A stretch of DNA of 6,290 nt from Clostridia bacterium (GTDB lineage Bacteria > Bacillota > Clostridia > Oscillospirales > QAKW01). Positions within the stretch are counted from its first letter, which is position 1; every line of letters starts with the position of its first letter. The stretch lies in contig JAFSBD010000190.1 of NCBI GenBank assembly GCA_017442025.1, positions 1 to 6,290 on the forward strand. Reading direction: 5' to 3'. The translations under genes were made by a program, and so were the position numbers. The notes beneath the pieces were generated by a model, which did not search any database, was not told the DNA's origin, and was given only the letters and a program-made list of their open reading frames with translations. Below, piece after piece: positions 1-4,992 of this stretch.

Positions 1-1
1 A

Positions 2-685
2 ATGCAGGACTACTCGGAGGAGCAATGGGTGGAATATTATGATCGCTATATGCCCCCCACCGTTTCGGAAGCAACCCTTAAAGAGAATTTGAAGAAGTTG
101 GGGCATGTGGATCTCGACCATCCTTCCGCCATCAATCTCTATGCCAGCACCTTTGAAAATAAGACCTTTATCTCCGATGCCATCGATGCCTATAACGAGG
201 GCAAGGCGGAAGAGCAGCAGATCACCTATACCGACTATGTGGCTCTGCTGATGTCCTCGGTAACAACGGTGATTAATGCCATCTCCTATGTTCTGATTGC
301 CTTTGTTGCTATCTCGCTGATCGTCTCCTCCATCATGATCGGCATCATCACCTATATCTCCGTTTTGGAGCGTACCAAAGAGATCGGCATCCTGCGCGCC
401 ATCGGCGCATCCAAGCGGGATATCTCCCGCGTCTTCAACGCCGAGACCCTCATCGTCGGCTTTGCCTCCGGCGCGATTGGTATTTTGGCCACCCTGCTTT
501 TAAATATACTGATTAATATCATTCTTCAAGCAGTAACCGGCATCCCCAATCTTCGGGCGGTTCTTCCCTGGCAGGGCGGCGCGATCCTGGTGGCCATCAG
601 CATGGCTCTCACCGTGATCGCAGGTTTAATACCCTCTGGAGTTGCCGCTAAAAAGGATCCTGTAATAGCGTTGCGAACAGAATAA
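2..685 (+). CDS. ABC transporter permease, FtsX/MacB family, C-terminal part (partial)
   Basis: The reading frame is open to the left edge, so the ATG at position 2 is probably internal and the true start lies upstream. The visible 227 residues hold the end of an extracellular domain (about 1-85) and three membrane segments (about 92-120, 146-177 and 190-212). Between the first two helices lies the cytoplasmic motif ERTKEIGILRAIGASKRDI (123-141). The protein ends in the typical KKDPVIALRTE tail. These are hallmarks of the FtsX-like permease domain that couples to an ATPase of the MacB/LolD/BceA type. In Clostridia such tails often end large proteins in which ATPase and permease are fused, but that cannot be seen here. 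The substrate is unknown; lipids, peptides, antibiotics or cell-wall signalling are all possible for the family. No hairpin terminator follows; a new promoter starts 18 bases after the stop. Confidence 0.9.
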   Translation: MQDYSEEQWVEYYDRYMPPTVSEATLKENLKKLGHVDLDHPSAINLYASTFENKTFISDAIDAYNEGKAEEQQITYTDYVALLMSSVTTVINAISYVLIAFVAISLIVSSIMIGIITYISVLERTKEIGILRAIGASKRDISRVFNAETLIVGFASGAIGILATLLLNILINIILQAVTGIPNLRAVLPWQGGAILVAISMALTVIAGLIPSGVAAKKDPVIALRTE

Positions 686-702
686 AACTGCTGAAATGGG
701 TA

Positions 703-730
703 TTGATTTTTAAAAATTTTTCAGTATAAT
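703..730 (+). promoter_or_regulatory. Sigma-A type promoter for the small membrane protein gene
   Basis: A TTGATT -35 box (703-708) and a perfect TATAAT -10 box (725-730) are separated by 16 bases. Transcription should start near 737, leaving a very short leader that is essentially the Shine-Dalgarno GAGGTGAT (737-744), 6 bases before the ATG at 751. The spacer contains the palindrome ATTTTTAAAAAT (706-717), and CTGAAA/TTTCAG arms (691-696 and 719-724) flank it. These could bind a regulator or may only reflect AT-richness. Confidence 0.75.
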
Positions 731-750
731 GATGTTGAGGTGATGGTGAA

Positions 751-1050
751 ATGACAGAGCAACAGCTTCAAAAATATCATGCGGAGCGAAAGAGTATTCT
801 GAAAGAATATCAGGCGAAAATGCTTAAAACCGCGCTCTTTTTTACTGCGATCGGCTTGGCCGCTTTGGCGGTGATCCTCTCGGTTTGCATCCTGCCTTTG
901 GATAATCCTCCGTTGGGAATCGTAATCAGCTTAATGGTGGAGTTATTCATTGTGATCTATGGATGGATGCGGGTTTTAGTCATCAAAAACGCCATGGAAA
1001 AGAAACTCAAGGAATTTGAAGAGCATTCCCTTTTGCAAAGAAATTTTTAA
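751..1050 (+). CDS. Small two-helix membrane protein of unknown function
   Basis: This 99-residue protein is not recognised. It has a charged, probably helical N-terminus (1-26, rich in K, E and Q), a hydrophobic helix at about 27-48, a short PLDNPP turn, a second helix at about 55-78 carrying a buried Glu64, and a charged C-terminal helix (KNAMEKKLKEFEEH). Both ends are rich in lysine near the membrane, so both probably face the cytoplasm. The start is well supported: a GAGGTGAT Shine-Dalgarno lies 6 bases upstream and a consensus promoter precedes it. It appears to be a single-gene transcription unit between the permease and the secreted-protein operon. The hairpin just after its stop has no U-tract in this direction, so how its transcript ends is unclear. 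Confidence 0.8.
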   Translation: MTEQQLQKYHAERKSILKEYQAKMLKTALFFTAIGLAALAVILSVCILPLDNPPLGIVISLMVELFIVIYGWMRVLVIKNAMEKKLKEFEEHSLLQRNF

Positions 1051-1086
1051 TAAAAAAGACCTCTGCAGTATGAACTGCAGAGGTCT
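1051..1086 (-). terminator. Perfect 13-bp hairpin whose U-tract lies on the minus strand
   Basis: AGACCTCTGCAGT (1057-1069) and ACTGCAGAGGTCT (1074-1086) pair perfectly around an ATGA loop. Six A residues precede it (1052-1057, the last shared with the stem), which read as U on the minus strand and make a canonical intrinsic terminator for leftward transcription. On the plus strand the hairpin is followed by AAAAATATAC, with no U-tract. It could still protect the 3' end of the 751-1050 transcript or block leftward read-through, but no convincing minus-strand gene lies to its right. Confidence 0.7.
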
Positions 1087-1109
1087 AAAAATATACAAAA
1101 ATCGACTGA

Positions 1110-1177
1110 AAAGTACAAAAAAATTGTAAAAAAAGCAAAATACGTCTATTGACATTTGGTATAATATCGCATATACT
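1110..1177 (+). promoter_or_regulatory. Strong promoter of the leader and secreted-protein operon
   Basis: A perfect TTGACA (1149-1154) is followed after 17 bases by TATACT (1172-1177), an almost ideal sigma-A promoter. An extended -10 element, TGGTATAAT (TG at 1157-1158, TATAAT at 1160-1165), overlaps it and could give a second start about 12 bases upstream. Runs of A at about 1110-1140, just upstream of the -35 box, look like an UP element contacted by the RNA polymerase alpha subunit. Transcripts from either start contain the MNY leader ORF and the downstream attenuator. Confidence 0.8.
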
Positions 1178-1208
1178 AAAAACAGAGATACCAAAGGAGG
1201 ATAGACCC

Positions 1209-1220
1209 ATGAACTACTAA
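1209..1220 (+). CDS. Three-codon leader peptide (Met-Asn-Tyr-stop)
   Basis: ATG AAC TAC TAA begins 8 bases after AAAGGAGG (1193-1200), a Shine-Dalgarno as good as any in the window. A start signal of this quality followed by only three codons makes little sense for a functional product. It makes sense as a ribosome-positioning device: a ribosome paused at the start, at either sense codon or at the stop covers the left arm of the small hairpin at 1220-1225. The ORF lies between a strong promoter and a strong terminator, as in known attenuator leaders. No specific family leader peptide is recognised. Translation is inferred. Confidence 0.6.
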   Translation: MNY

Positions 1221-1303
1221 AGACCATTCAAAGCGGTTTTATGTACTTCCTGGCTTTATCTCTATAACAATAGAACAAGTTGAATGATCGTGCAGAAGAC
1301 CGC
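1220..1303 (+). promoter_or_regulatory. Mutually exclusive leader hairpin and antiterminator
   Basis: Two pairings compete for the same segment. In the first, AAGACC (1220-1225, starting in the leader stop codon) pairs with GGTTTT (1235-1240): six pairs including one G-U, with a 9-base loop. In the second, GCGGTTTT (1233-1240) pairs with AAGACCGC (1296-1303), the left arm of the downstream terminator: eight contiguous pairs including one G-U. A ribosome paused on the leader ORF would mask 1220-1225, freeing 1233-1240 to capture the terminator arm and allow read-through. The pairings are seen in the sequence; the switching is inferred from known ribosome-mediated attenuators. Confidence 0.6.
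1241..1267 (+). other. Possible second leader ORF, MYFLALSL
   Basis: ATG at 1241 opens an eight-codon frame ending in TAA at 1265-1267, encoding MYFLALSL. It lies just after the right arm of the leader hairpin and has no Shine-Dalgarno of its own. It could be reached only by reinitiation from the MNY stop, 20 bases upstream. A short hydrophobic peptide of this kind resembles drug-sensing leader peptides of resistance genes, but without an initiation signal it may be chance. Confidence 0.25.
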
Positions 1304-1333
1304 AAAAGCATGCGGCCTTCTGCATGTTTTTTT
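1289..1333 (+). terminator. Intrinsic terminator (attenuator) before the protease operon
   Basis: TGCAGAAG (1291-1298) pairs with CTTCTGCA (1317-1324), and CCGCA (1300-1304) pairs with TGCGG (1311-1315), with a single A-C mismatch (1299/1316) and an AAAGCA loop. C1289 and G1290 can extend the base with G1326 and U1325. Seven U residues (1327-1333) follow directly. It stands 108 bases before the next CDS and after no gene other than the three-codon leader, so it must stop most transcripts from the 1149 promoter unless it is overcome. Confidence 0.85.
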
Positions 1334-1341
1334 GTGGCAGA

Positions 1342-1359
1342 CCCTTGAGCAGACAAGGG
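1342..1359 (+). other. Small hairpin downstream of the attenuator
   Basis: CCCTTG (1342-1347) and CAAGGG (1354-1359) form a six-pair stem with an AGCAGA loop. No U-tract follows. It lies just 5' of the orphan Shine-Dalgarno at 1372 and may shape the leader of read-through transcripts, but nothing shows a function. Confidence 0.35.
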
Positions 1360-1371
1360 ACGAGAAAATTG

Positions 1372-1383
1372 AAGGAGGATAGA
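1372..1383 (+). other. Orphan Shine-Dalgarno, repeat of the leader ribosome binding site
   Basis: AAGGAGGATAGA here is an exact 12-base copy of 1194-1205, the ribosome binding site of the MNY leader. No ATG, GTG or TTG lies at usable spacing: the following bases are ATATCGTTATC. The next ATG (1402) is 23 bases away and opens only MDS-stop. The protease gene uses its own weaker AGAGGG site (1429-1434). The frame of the protease is open from 1373 but lacks a start codon before 1442. This looks like the ribosome binding site of a gene whose beginning has been lost. Confidence 0.5.
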
Positions 1384-1441
1384 ATATCGTTATCATTTCC
1401 CATGGACTCGTGAAGACTCAGCATTTTTAGAGGGCAAAAAT

Positions 1442-3046
1442 ATGATTTATAAAAAAGCAAAAAAGATCCTTTCTGTTATTTTGGTAATAATGTTGCTTTT
1501 CCAAGTGCCGTTCTCAGTAAAGTTTGAGGCGGAGGCCGCTACGATTACAGCAACGGTGATCCAATATTCTTATGTTAAACCTGCACCCTATTGGCCGTGC
1601 AACCCCATGGATGAATTTCCTTCCGGAACCACTGTGAAAATTCTGGAACGGGAACAAGATACATTTTATATCGAATATACAAAGGATGGAATCGTTAAGC
1701 GTGGGTATACACCCATGTCTAATTTTACAGCTTCGTCTTATGAAGGATATTCATGGTGCGATCAAGCGGTTTTTACCCCTGGTCATAATAACACAGGATC
1801 AGGTGCCGATGTTTATTACGGTCCCGGAGGTTCCTATGCCAAGGTGGGGGCGATCGATGCAGATGAAGGCATCCATGCTCATAAACCCCTTTTGGTATTG
1901 AGAACATCGGGAAGCTATTCTTTTATCCAATATGTAACCAATCCCGGAACCAGCGGGCATGTATTATTCAAGCGTGGCTGGATTCAAAGCAGCAAGATTA
2001 CATTAGATAAGCCGACCGGGACATCGTATTTGAGTTCGGGATGTACGGCTATGATTGGAAATGCAGGTACCGGTAAATTTCTTCAAGCAGTTCAAGATAG
2101 TTCGGCTCCCTATGGCTATAGAATTGAGGAGGCAACGGCAACGGGCTATCAGAACCAAGTGTGGTATTTTTATCGGTATACTACCTCGTCCGGTGTATAT
2201 TATAAAATTAAAAATATGGCAGCTAATTTAGTAATGGAGGTGACAGACTTTTTGCCTCTGGTTGAACAAACAATTCGCCTTGTCCCTGAAAGTTCACCAA
2301 ATAAGGCGCAGGAATTTGCCGTGATTGAAAATAATAATGGATTTAACATTGCAACACGGTGTTCAGGATACTATATGGTTTTACGTTCCATAGGTTCTGC
2401 GGTTCAACAAAACAGAAAAGTTGGTGGAACTAATGAAACATGGAGTATTCAAAGGTTAAATAAGTACCATAATGCTATGTATTCTAATGTTGGATATTCT
2501 GAAGCGGAGGATATGAAAACATTAAATTATTATGTGGAGCAAAATGTGATCGATGGTGATTGGTTGGCGCAAGTATCTACGGCTGTTTCAAGATGGAATA
2601 ATTGCTCTTATATAACTGGAGTAAAACTAAATAGATGTACGAATAAAGCAAGTGCTGATATTTGTATTAGATTAGGATATGATACCGATGAAACATTATA
2701 TGGAGTGACAACAGTATATTCATACTGGCAACCAGGTACATTTACAGGAAATGACGCTGACTTTTCTGATGAAACTATTCGTGGATCAATTGTAGAGATC
2801 AATTCGTATAATGTACATATCGATAGTATATTTATACATACATTAGTACATGAACTTGGGCATGCGCTTATGCTGAAACATCCGTTTTATGAATTGGAGA
2901 ATAACATAACTCTTCAAGATATTAATATGGATCGGGTTGCATATTCAGTGATGAATCAAGGGGGTCTACATGAACAATATCCCAAAATTGTAGATAGTCC
3001 ATCTTATTATGACAGAAGAACTTTATTGAATAAATGGTTCCAGTAA
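1442..3046 (+). CDS. Secreted metzincin-type metalloprotease with SH3-like and ricin-lectin-like domains
   Basis: A Sec signal peptide (KKAKK, a hydrophobic core at 9-24, AEA cleavage site near residue 32) marks export. Two SH3-like segments follow (about 35-97 and 105-188; the second carries DVYYGPGGSYAKVG, a typical bacterial SH3 signature), probably wall-binding. Residues about 196-338 look like a ricin-B beta-trefoil, with NQVW and NETW motifs in a repeating pattern, likely carbohydrate-binding. The C-terminal domain (about 340-534) has SRWNN, the zinc site HELGHALMLKH (His470, Glu471, His474, His480) and, 24 residues on, a Met-turn SVMNQGG (Met504), as in matrixin-like metzincins. The usual Gly of HExxHxxGxxH is Met477. 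The start is set by AGAGGG at 1429-1434 with 7-base spacing and by the signal peptide. The gene heads an operon with three lipoproteins. Its 3' part (from about 2455) is clearly AT-richer than its 5' part. The substrate is unknown. Confidence 0.85.
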   Translation: MIYKKAKKILSVILVIMLLFQVPFSVKFEAEAATITATVIQYSYVKPAPYWPCNPMDEFPSGTTVKILEREQDTFYIEYTKDGIVKRGYTPMSNFTASSYEGYSWCDQAVFTPGHNNTGSGADVYYGPGGSYAKVGAIDADEGIHAHKPLLVLRTSGSYSFIQYVTNPGTSGHVLFKRGWIQSSKITLDKPTGTSYLSSGCTAMIGNAGTGKFLQAVQDSSAPYGYRIEEATATGYQNQVWYFYRYTTSSGVYYKIKNMAANLVMEVTDFLPLVEQTIRLVPESSPNKAQEFAVIENNNGFNIATRCSGYYMVLRSIGSAVQQNRKVGGTNETWSIQRLNKYHNAMYSNVGYSEAEDMKTLNYYVEQNVIDGDWLAQVSTAVSRWNNCSYITGVKLNRCTNKASADICIRLGYDTDETLYGVTTVYSYWQPGTFTGNDADFSDETIRGSIVEINSYNVHIDSIFIHTLVHELGHALMLKHPFYELENNITLQDINMDRVAYSVMNQGGLHEQYPKIVDSPSYYDRRTLLNKWFQ

Positions 3047-3050
3047 GGAG
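3044..3050 (+). promoter_or_regulatory. Ribosome binding site overlapping the protease stop codon
   Basis: TAAGGAG contains the protease stop (TAA, 3044-3046) and the Shine-Dalgarno of the first lipoprotein, whose ATG at 3060 follows after 9 bases. Only 13 bases separate the two coding regions, so they share a transcript and translation is probably coupled. Confidence 0.75.
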
Positions 3051-3059
3051 AAACATTCT

Positions 3060-3995
3060 ATGAAAAAATTAGCTATATTATTAATAATTTGTTTATCGCT
3101 TTCCGCTTTTGCGGGGTGTGCACGGGCGAATGAGAGCGGGGAAGAGATGGCAACCCTAACTCAGCCGGAGCAAACGGTGGAAAAGGATGAGGTTGGGGAG
3201 CAAAAAGAACCTGTCGATATCGATTCGGCAGAAGTGTCGGAAGAAGAATCGGATGAAACAGTGGAGCAAAAAGAGCCGAACGACATCGATTTGACCGTTG
3301 AACCGGATACCGACGAGCCAAATCGATTGAATTGGGGCGTAAAAGATAACGTGAATCAACTGAATTCAAATGAATTGACGAATCAAACGAATTCAGGGGA
3401 AAAGGAATCGGATAAACATCAAATAGTATATGGAAATGTGCCGGTCGGAGCTCAGTATGAACTCTCTTCCCTTCCGCGTTTTGCGGATCGGTGTGTTGGA
3501 GTGCAAAATCTTTCTGGTGATAACATAACTTTAGAAAATATGCGTACAAAACTTGATCCCTCCCAATCCATTGTTTTCCGTGGAAAAGTAAACGGTAAAA
3601 GCACGCAATATAGACGCAACGGATCGGGTAGACAATATAATGAGACGCCGGTTTTAGTGCAAGAGGTTTATTATGGAGATCTTAAAGTAGGAGATGTAGT
3701 AAACTGTTATGAAAATATGTTTGTTCATTTGCATGATGGCGAACCTGTGTTGGAACATTATGGTGTTTGGCCGCCCTTAGAAAAGGACGAAGAATATTTA
3801 TTCATTCTTCGTGATGGTGAACCGATGCATGAAGGTGGAGATGATGTCTATTATGTAGGACACAGCTATGAACCGTACATTCGCATCAGTGAGTTGGGAA
3901 CATTGCAAAGCAAAAAGGAACTTAGTAAAAAAGAACAGCGCAATTTGGATGCCCTGACCTATTACTATCTCGGCCAGCGCGGAGAAGAGAAGTAA
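3060..3995 (+). CDS. Lipoprotein of unknown function, paralogue 1 of 3
   Basis: A 311-residue lipoprotein. The signal peptide ends in FAGC with the lipidated Cys20; Phe at -3 is less usual than the Leu of its two paralogues. Residues 21-120 form a low-complexity acidic linker rich in E, D, Q and N, with an internal 22-residue-offset duplication (EQKEPVDID at 47, EQKEPNDID at 69) that the paralogues lack. The folded C-terminal domain (about 122-311) begins VYGNVPVGAQ and has two cysteines conserved in all three copies (Cys145, Cys216). Its strand-like blocks are SIVFRGKVNGKST, PVLVQEVYYGDLKVGDVVN and LEKDEEYLFIL, an OB/NTR-like pattern. It ends YYYLGQRGEEK. No known family is confidently recognised. 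The linker should hold the domain away from the membrane, on the same side as the exported protease encoded 13 bases upstream. Confidence 0.85.
   Translation: MKKLAILLIICLSLSAFAGCARANESGEEMATLTQPEQTVEKDEVGEQKEPVDIDSAEVSEEESDETVEQKEPNDIDLTVEPDTDEPNRLNWGVKDNVNQLNSNELTNQTNSGEKESDKHQIVYGNVPVGAQYELSSLPRFADRCVGVQNLSGDNITLENMRTKLDPSQSIVFRGKVNGKSTQYRRNGSGRQYNETPVLVQEVYYGDLKVGDVVNCYENMFVHLHDGEPVLEHYGVWPPLEKDEEYLFILRDGEPMHEGGDDVYYVGHSYEPYIRISELGTLQSKKELSKKEQRNLDALTYYYLGQRGEEK
3198..3291 (+). repeat. In-frame duplication inside the first lipoprotein linker
   Basis: GAGCAAAAAGA at 3198 recurs at 3264. The 28-base units 3198-3225 and 3264-3291 both encode EQKEPxDID and lie exactly 66 bases (22 codons) apart. 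The second and third lipoproteins have one shorter version of this region, which accounts for most of the extra length of the first. Confidence 0.7.
3948..3988 (+). repeat. 41-bp direct repeat shared by the 3' ends of lipoproteins 1 and 3
   Basis: Positions 3948-3988 are identical to 5750-5790, covering the codons for DALTYYYLGQRGEE. The second lipoprotein differs here (ILTYYYLGQ, with a different codon in the tyrosine run). Identity then breaks inside the last codons of gene 3, where the downstream flank changes. Confidence 0.8.
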
Positions 3996-4085
3996 AGAGA
4001 GAACCCCGCCAAAGGGAGGTGGATTTATGAAAAAAATAGCAATATTATTGATAATCTGTTTGGCGATCACTGCTTTGGCGGGGTG
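3966..4085 (+). repeat. 120-bp perfect direct repeat, copy 1 (lipoprotein 1/2 junction)
   Basis: This segment runs from the last codons of lipoprotein 1, across its stop, the 31-base spacer and the GGGAGGTGG ribosome binding site, to the lipobox Cys codon of lipoprotein 2. It is identical base for base to 4873-4992, with a constant offset of 907. The third gene end breaks out of it after GGAGAAGA. It marks a tandem duplication unit. Confidence 0.9.
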
Positions 4086-4902
4086 TGTGCGGGCGGATGA
4101 AGGGAAGGAAGAATTTGCAACCCTTACTCAACCCGAGCAAACCATCCAAAAGGATGAGATTGCGAAAAAAGAAGAGCCTATTGAAAGCGATTTAAAGGAT
4201 GAGCCGGATACCGACGAGCCGAATCGATTAAAAGGGGGCGAAAAAGATAATGTGAATCAACTGAATTCAAATGAATTGACAAATGAAATGGATTCGAAAG
4301 AAAAAGAAAAAGAAACGTCTAAGAATCAAACCATATATGGTAACGTGCCAGAAGGCGCACAATTTGATCTATCTTCTCTTCCTCGCATGGCAGATAGGTG
4401 TGTTGGGGTTGTTGATCTTTTGCCTGATTCAAAAAGTCTGGAAGATTTACAAGGGATGCTTAATCCGCAAAGTTCTATAGTTTTTCGTGGCAAGATAAAT
4501 GGAAAAAGTACACAGTATAAGAGCGATAGTGATGGGTATGAATATATTGAAACGCCGATTTTAGTCCAAGAGGTTTACTATGGAGATGTTAAAGTGGGTG
4601 ATGTGATTAATTGTTATGAAAACATGTTCGTCCATACTCATGATGGGGAACCCGTTTTGGAATACTATGGACATTGGCCTCCTATGGAGAAGGATGAAGA
4701 ATATTTATTTATGGTTCATAGAAGAACTTCTTTGCACAAAGAAGGCGGTGAACTTTATTTTCCTTTGTATAGTCGTTCGCCCTACATCAAGATCAATGAA
4801 TTAAAAGTATTGCAAGAAAAAGATGAACTCAATTTTTATGAGAAACGAAATTTGGAAATACTGACCTATTATTATCTCGGCCAGCGCGGAGAAGAGAAGT
4901 AA
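4027..4902 (+). CDS. Lipoprotein of unknown function, paralogue 2 of 3
   Basis: A 291-residue paralogue of the preceding gene, separated from it by 31 bases, with a strong GGGAGGTGG Shine-Dalgarno (4014-4022). The signal peptide has a perfect lipobox LAGC (Cys20). The linker (21-102) shares its first part with lipoprotein 3 (IQKDE-AKKEE-IESDLKDEP) and its second part with lipoprotein 1 (EPDTDEPNRL, DNVNQLNSNELTN), and carries an extra lysine-glutamate run (KEKEKE). The C-terminal domain (about 104-291) keeps both conserved cysteines (Cys125, Cys196), the block SIVFRGKINGKSTQY and the ending YYYLGQRGEEK. The loop around 230-250 (HRRTSLHKEGGELYF) differs most from its neighbours. It is predicted to be anchored on the outer face of the membrane and co-transcribed with the protease. 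Function is unknown. Confidence 0.85.
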   Translation: MKKIAILLIICLAITALAGCVRADEGKEEFATLTQPEQTIQKDEIAKKEEPIESDLKDEPDTDEPNRLKGGEKDNVNQLNSNELTNEMDSKEKEKETSKNQTIYGNVPEGAQFDLSSLPRMADRCVGVVDLLPDSKSLEDLQGMLNPQSSIVFRGKINGKSTQYKSDSDGYEYIETPILVQEVYYGDVKVGDVINCYENMFVHTHDGEPVLEYYGHWPPMEKDEEYLFMVHRRTSLHKEGGELYFPLYSRSPYIKINELKVLQEKDELNFYEKRNLEILTYYYLGQRGEEK

Positions 4903-4992
4903 AGAGAGAACCCCGCCAAAGGGAGGTGGATTTATGAAAAAAATAGCAATATTATTGATAATCTGTTTGGCGATCACTGCTTTGGCGGGGTG
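4873..4992 (+). repeat. 120-bp perfect direct repeat, copy 2 (lipoprotein 2/3 junction)
   Basis: Identical to 3966-4085. It covers the end of lipoprotein 2, the spacer with its ribosome binding site (4921-4929) and the signal-peptide codons of lipoprotein 3. The flanking bases diverge at once on both sides (4872 T against 3965 C; 4993 C against 4086 T). Confidence 0.9.

Noticed and set aside
976..1227. Minus-strand open frame of 83 codons
   Set aside because: It runs through the perfect hairpin, the promoter and the leader ORF, overlaps the end of the small membrane protein gene, has no ribosome binding site, and its hydrophobic, Phe-rich translation comes from A-rich DNA read backwards.
1381..1399. 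Fur-box-like sequence (AGAATATCGTTATCATTTC)
   Set aside because: It matches only part of the 19-bp GATAATGATAATCATTATC consensus and lies far downstream of the promoter.
1402..1413. Second minimal ORF, MDS-stop
   Set aside because: Its ATG is 23 bases after the nearest Shine-Dalgarno, too far for efficient initiation, and no pairing structure is tied to it.
1239..1460. Minus-strand open frame of 73 codons across the attenuator
   Set aside because: It covers the terminator and antiterminator, overlaps the protease start, and shows no initiation signal or recognisable protein features.
1589..1612. Cysteine-switch-like sequence WPCNPMD near Cys53 of the protease
   Set aside because: It only loosely recalls PRCGxPD, lacks the Arg and Gly, and falls within the first SH3-like segment, so a latency function cannot be supported.
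3073..3549. Minus-strand open frame of 158 codons opposite lipoprotein 1
   Set aside because: It is the antisense of the acidic linker; its Pro/Leu/Arg-rich translation (PFPLN, RYPVQR) is what GAA/GAT-rich codons give in reverse.
3966..4992. Direct repeats as a possible CRISPR or insertion-sequence signature
   Set aside because: There are only two 120-bp units, they include coding sequence, and no inverted termini, transposase or regular short spacers are present. Tandem gene duplication explains them.
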